Part shown: positions 14,066 through 14,365 of the stretch, piece after piece
How positions within the stretch are numbered: position 1 is the first letter of the stretch
Layout: each line of letters begins with the position of its first letter
NCBI GenBank assembly: GCA_964583865.1
Contig: CAZOXZ010000062.1
Location: 1 to 14,365, forward strand
DNA from: DASSBG01 sp964583865
GTDB lineage: Bacteria; Pseudomonadota; Gammaproteobacteria; Xanthomonadales; Rhodanobacteraceae
DNA length: 14,365 nt
Reading direction: 5' to 3'
Made by a program: the position numbers and the translations under genes
Notes under the pieces: model-generated
Databases searched by the model: none
What the model was told of the DNA's origin: nothing
What the model saw: only the letters and a program-made list of their open reading frames with translations

Positions 14066-14365
14066 TCAGGCTTGATGCCGCTGCGCCGACAGCACTTCGT
14101 CGGAACGGGCCACCGACAATTTCTCCAGATAGGCCGGGTCGATGCCGGTGACGTATTCGCCGGAAAAACAGGACGTGTCAAAGTGCGGCTGCCGCCGTTC
14201 ATCCTCGCTGACGGCGTCGATGAGATCGCCCAGATCCTGGTAGATGAGCTTGTCGGCACCGATGAGATGGCAGATCTCATCCACGCCACGCCCGTTGGCC
14301 ACCAGTTCGCCGGCTGATGGCATGTCGATGCCGTAGACGTTGGGATGCCGCACCGGCGGCGCAGC
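14066..14365 (-). CDS. purF: Amidophosphoribosyltransferase, C-terminal part (partial at window edge)
   Basis: About 99 codons of a minus-strand frame that enters from the right edge and stops with TGA at 14066-14068. The segment AAPPVRHPNVYGIDMPSAGE is the strongly conserved PurF sequence within the phosphoribosyltransferase domain. It is followed by EICHLIGADKLIYQDL and, near the end, FDTSCFSGEYVTG, both typical of the C-terminus. The enzyme makes phosphoribosylamine from PRPP and glutamine, the first step of purine synthesis. The N-terminal glutaminase and its cysteine are outside the window. It converges with the DUF971 gene with 24 bases between; no clear bidirectional terminator is visible there. 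Confidence 0.93.
   Translation of the reverse strand, partial: AAPPVRHPNVYGIDMPSAGELVANGRGVDEICHLIGADKLIYQDLGDLIDAVSEDERRQPHFDTSCFSGEYVTGIDPAYLEKLSVARSDEVLSAQRHQA

Overview
The window is GC-rich, protein-dense DNA from a gammaproteobacterium. It most resembles the Xanthomonadales/Lysobacterales side of the class. The evidence is the housekeeping block lptM-dapF-DUF484-xerC followed by hslV-hslU, the DUF971 gene after hslU, IPTL-CTERM and CSLREA/choice-of-anchor-Q secreted proteins, and a C-terminal IFxDGFE tail. This placement is inference from gene content and order; no rRNA or tRNA gene is present to anchor it.

Layout, left to right. (1) 2-226: the 3' end of phenylalanine 4-hydroxylase (phhA, +). 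(2) 305-1474: a LuxR-type regulator (+). (3) 1554-5666: a very large secreted beta-helix protein (-) built of three modules about 443 residues apart. (4) 5781-8466: a promoter followed by the compact operon lptM, dapF, DUF484, xerC (+). (5) 8467-10755: an accessory block on the minus strand holding a broken hsdS tail, a DUF3617 protein, an intrinsic terminator and an IPTL-CTERM surface protein. (6) 10756-11072: a divergent intergenic region with a vegetative promoter for the IPTL-CTERM gene and a good sigma-32 type heat-shock promoter for hslVU. (7) 11073-14041: hslV, hslU, an uncharacterised protein with two repeated halves, and a DUF971 protein (+). (8) 14066-14365: the 3' end of purF (-), convergent with DUF971.

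How the genes work together. dapF (meso-diaminopimelate), lptM (LPS translocon assembly) and xerC (dimer resolution) are core envelope and chromosome functions. hslVU is a heat-shock protease. The two large minus-strand secreted proteins and the DUF3617 protein are envelope or extracellular products unrelated to the core operons. The accessory block lies between xerC and hslVU, with the restriction-modification remnant at one edge, which suggests past insertion and decay.

I did not find a CRISPR array, transposase, toxin-antitoxin pair or complete new defence system. The least-described items are the three-module beta-helix protein, the internally duplicated 204-residue protein, the hsdS scar, and several promoter and regulatory sites readable directly from the sequence.
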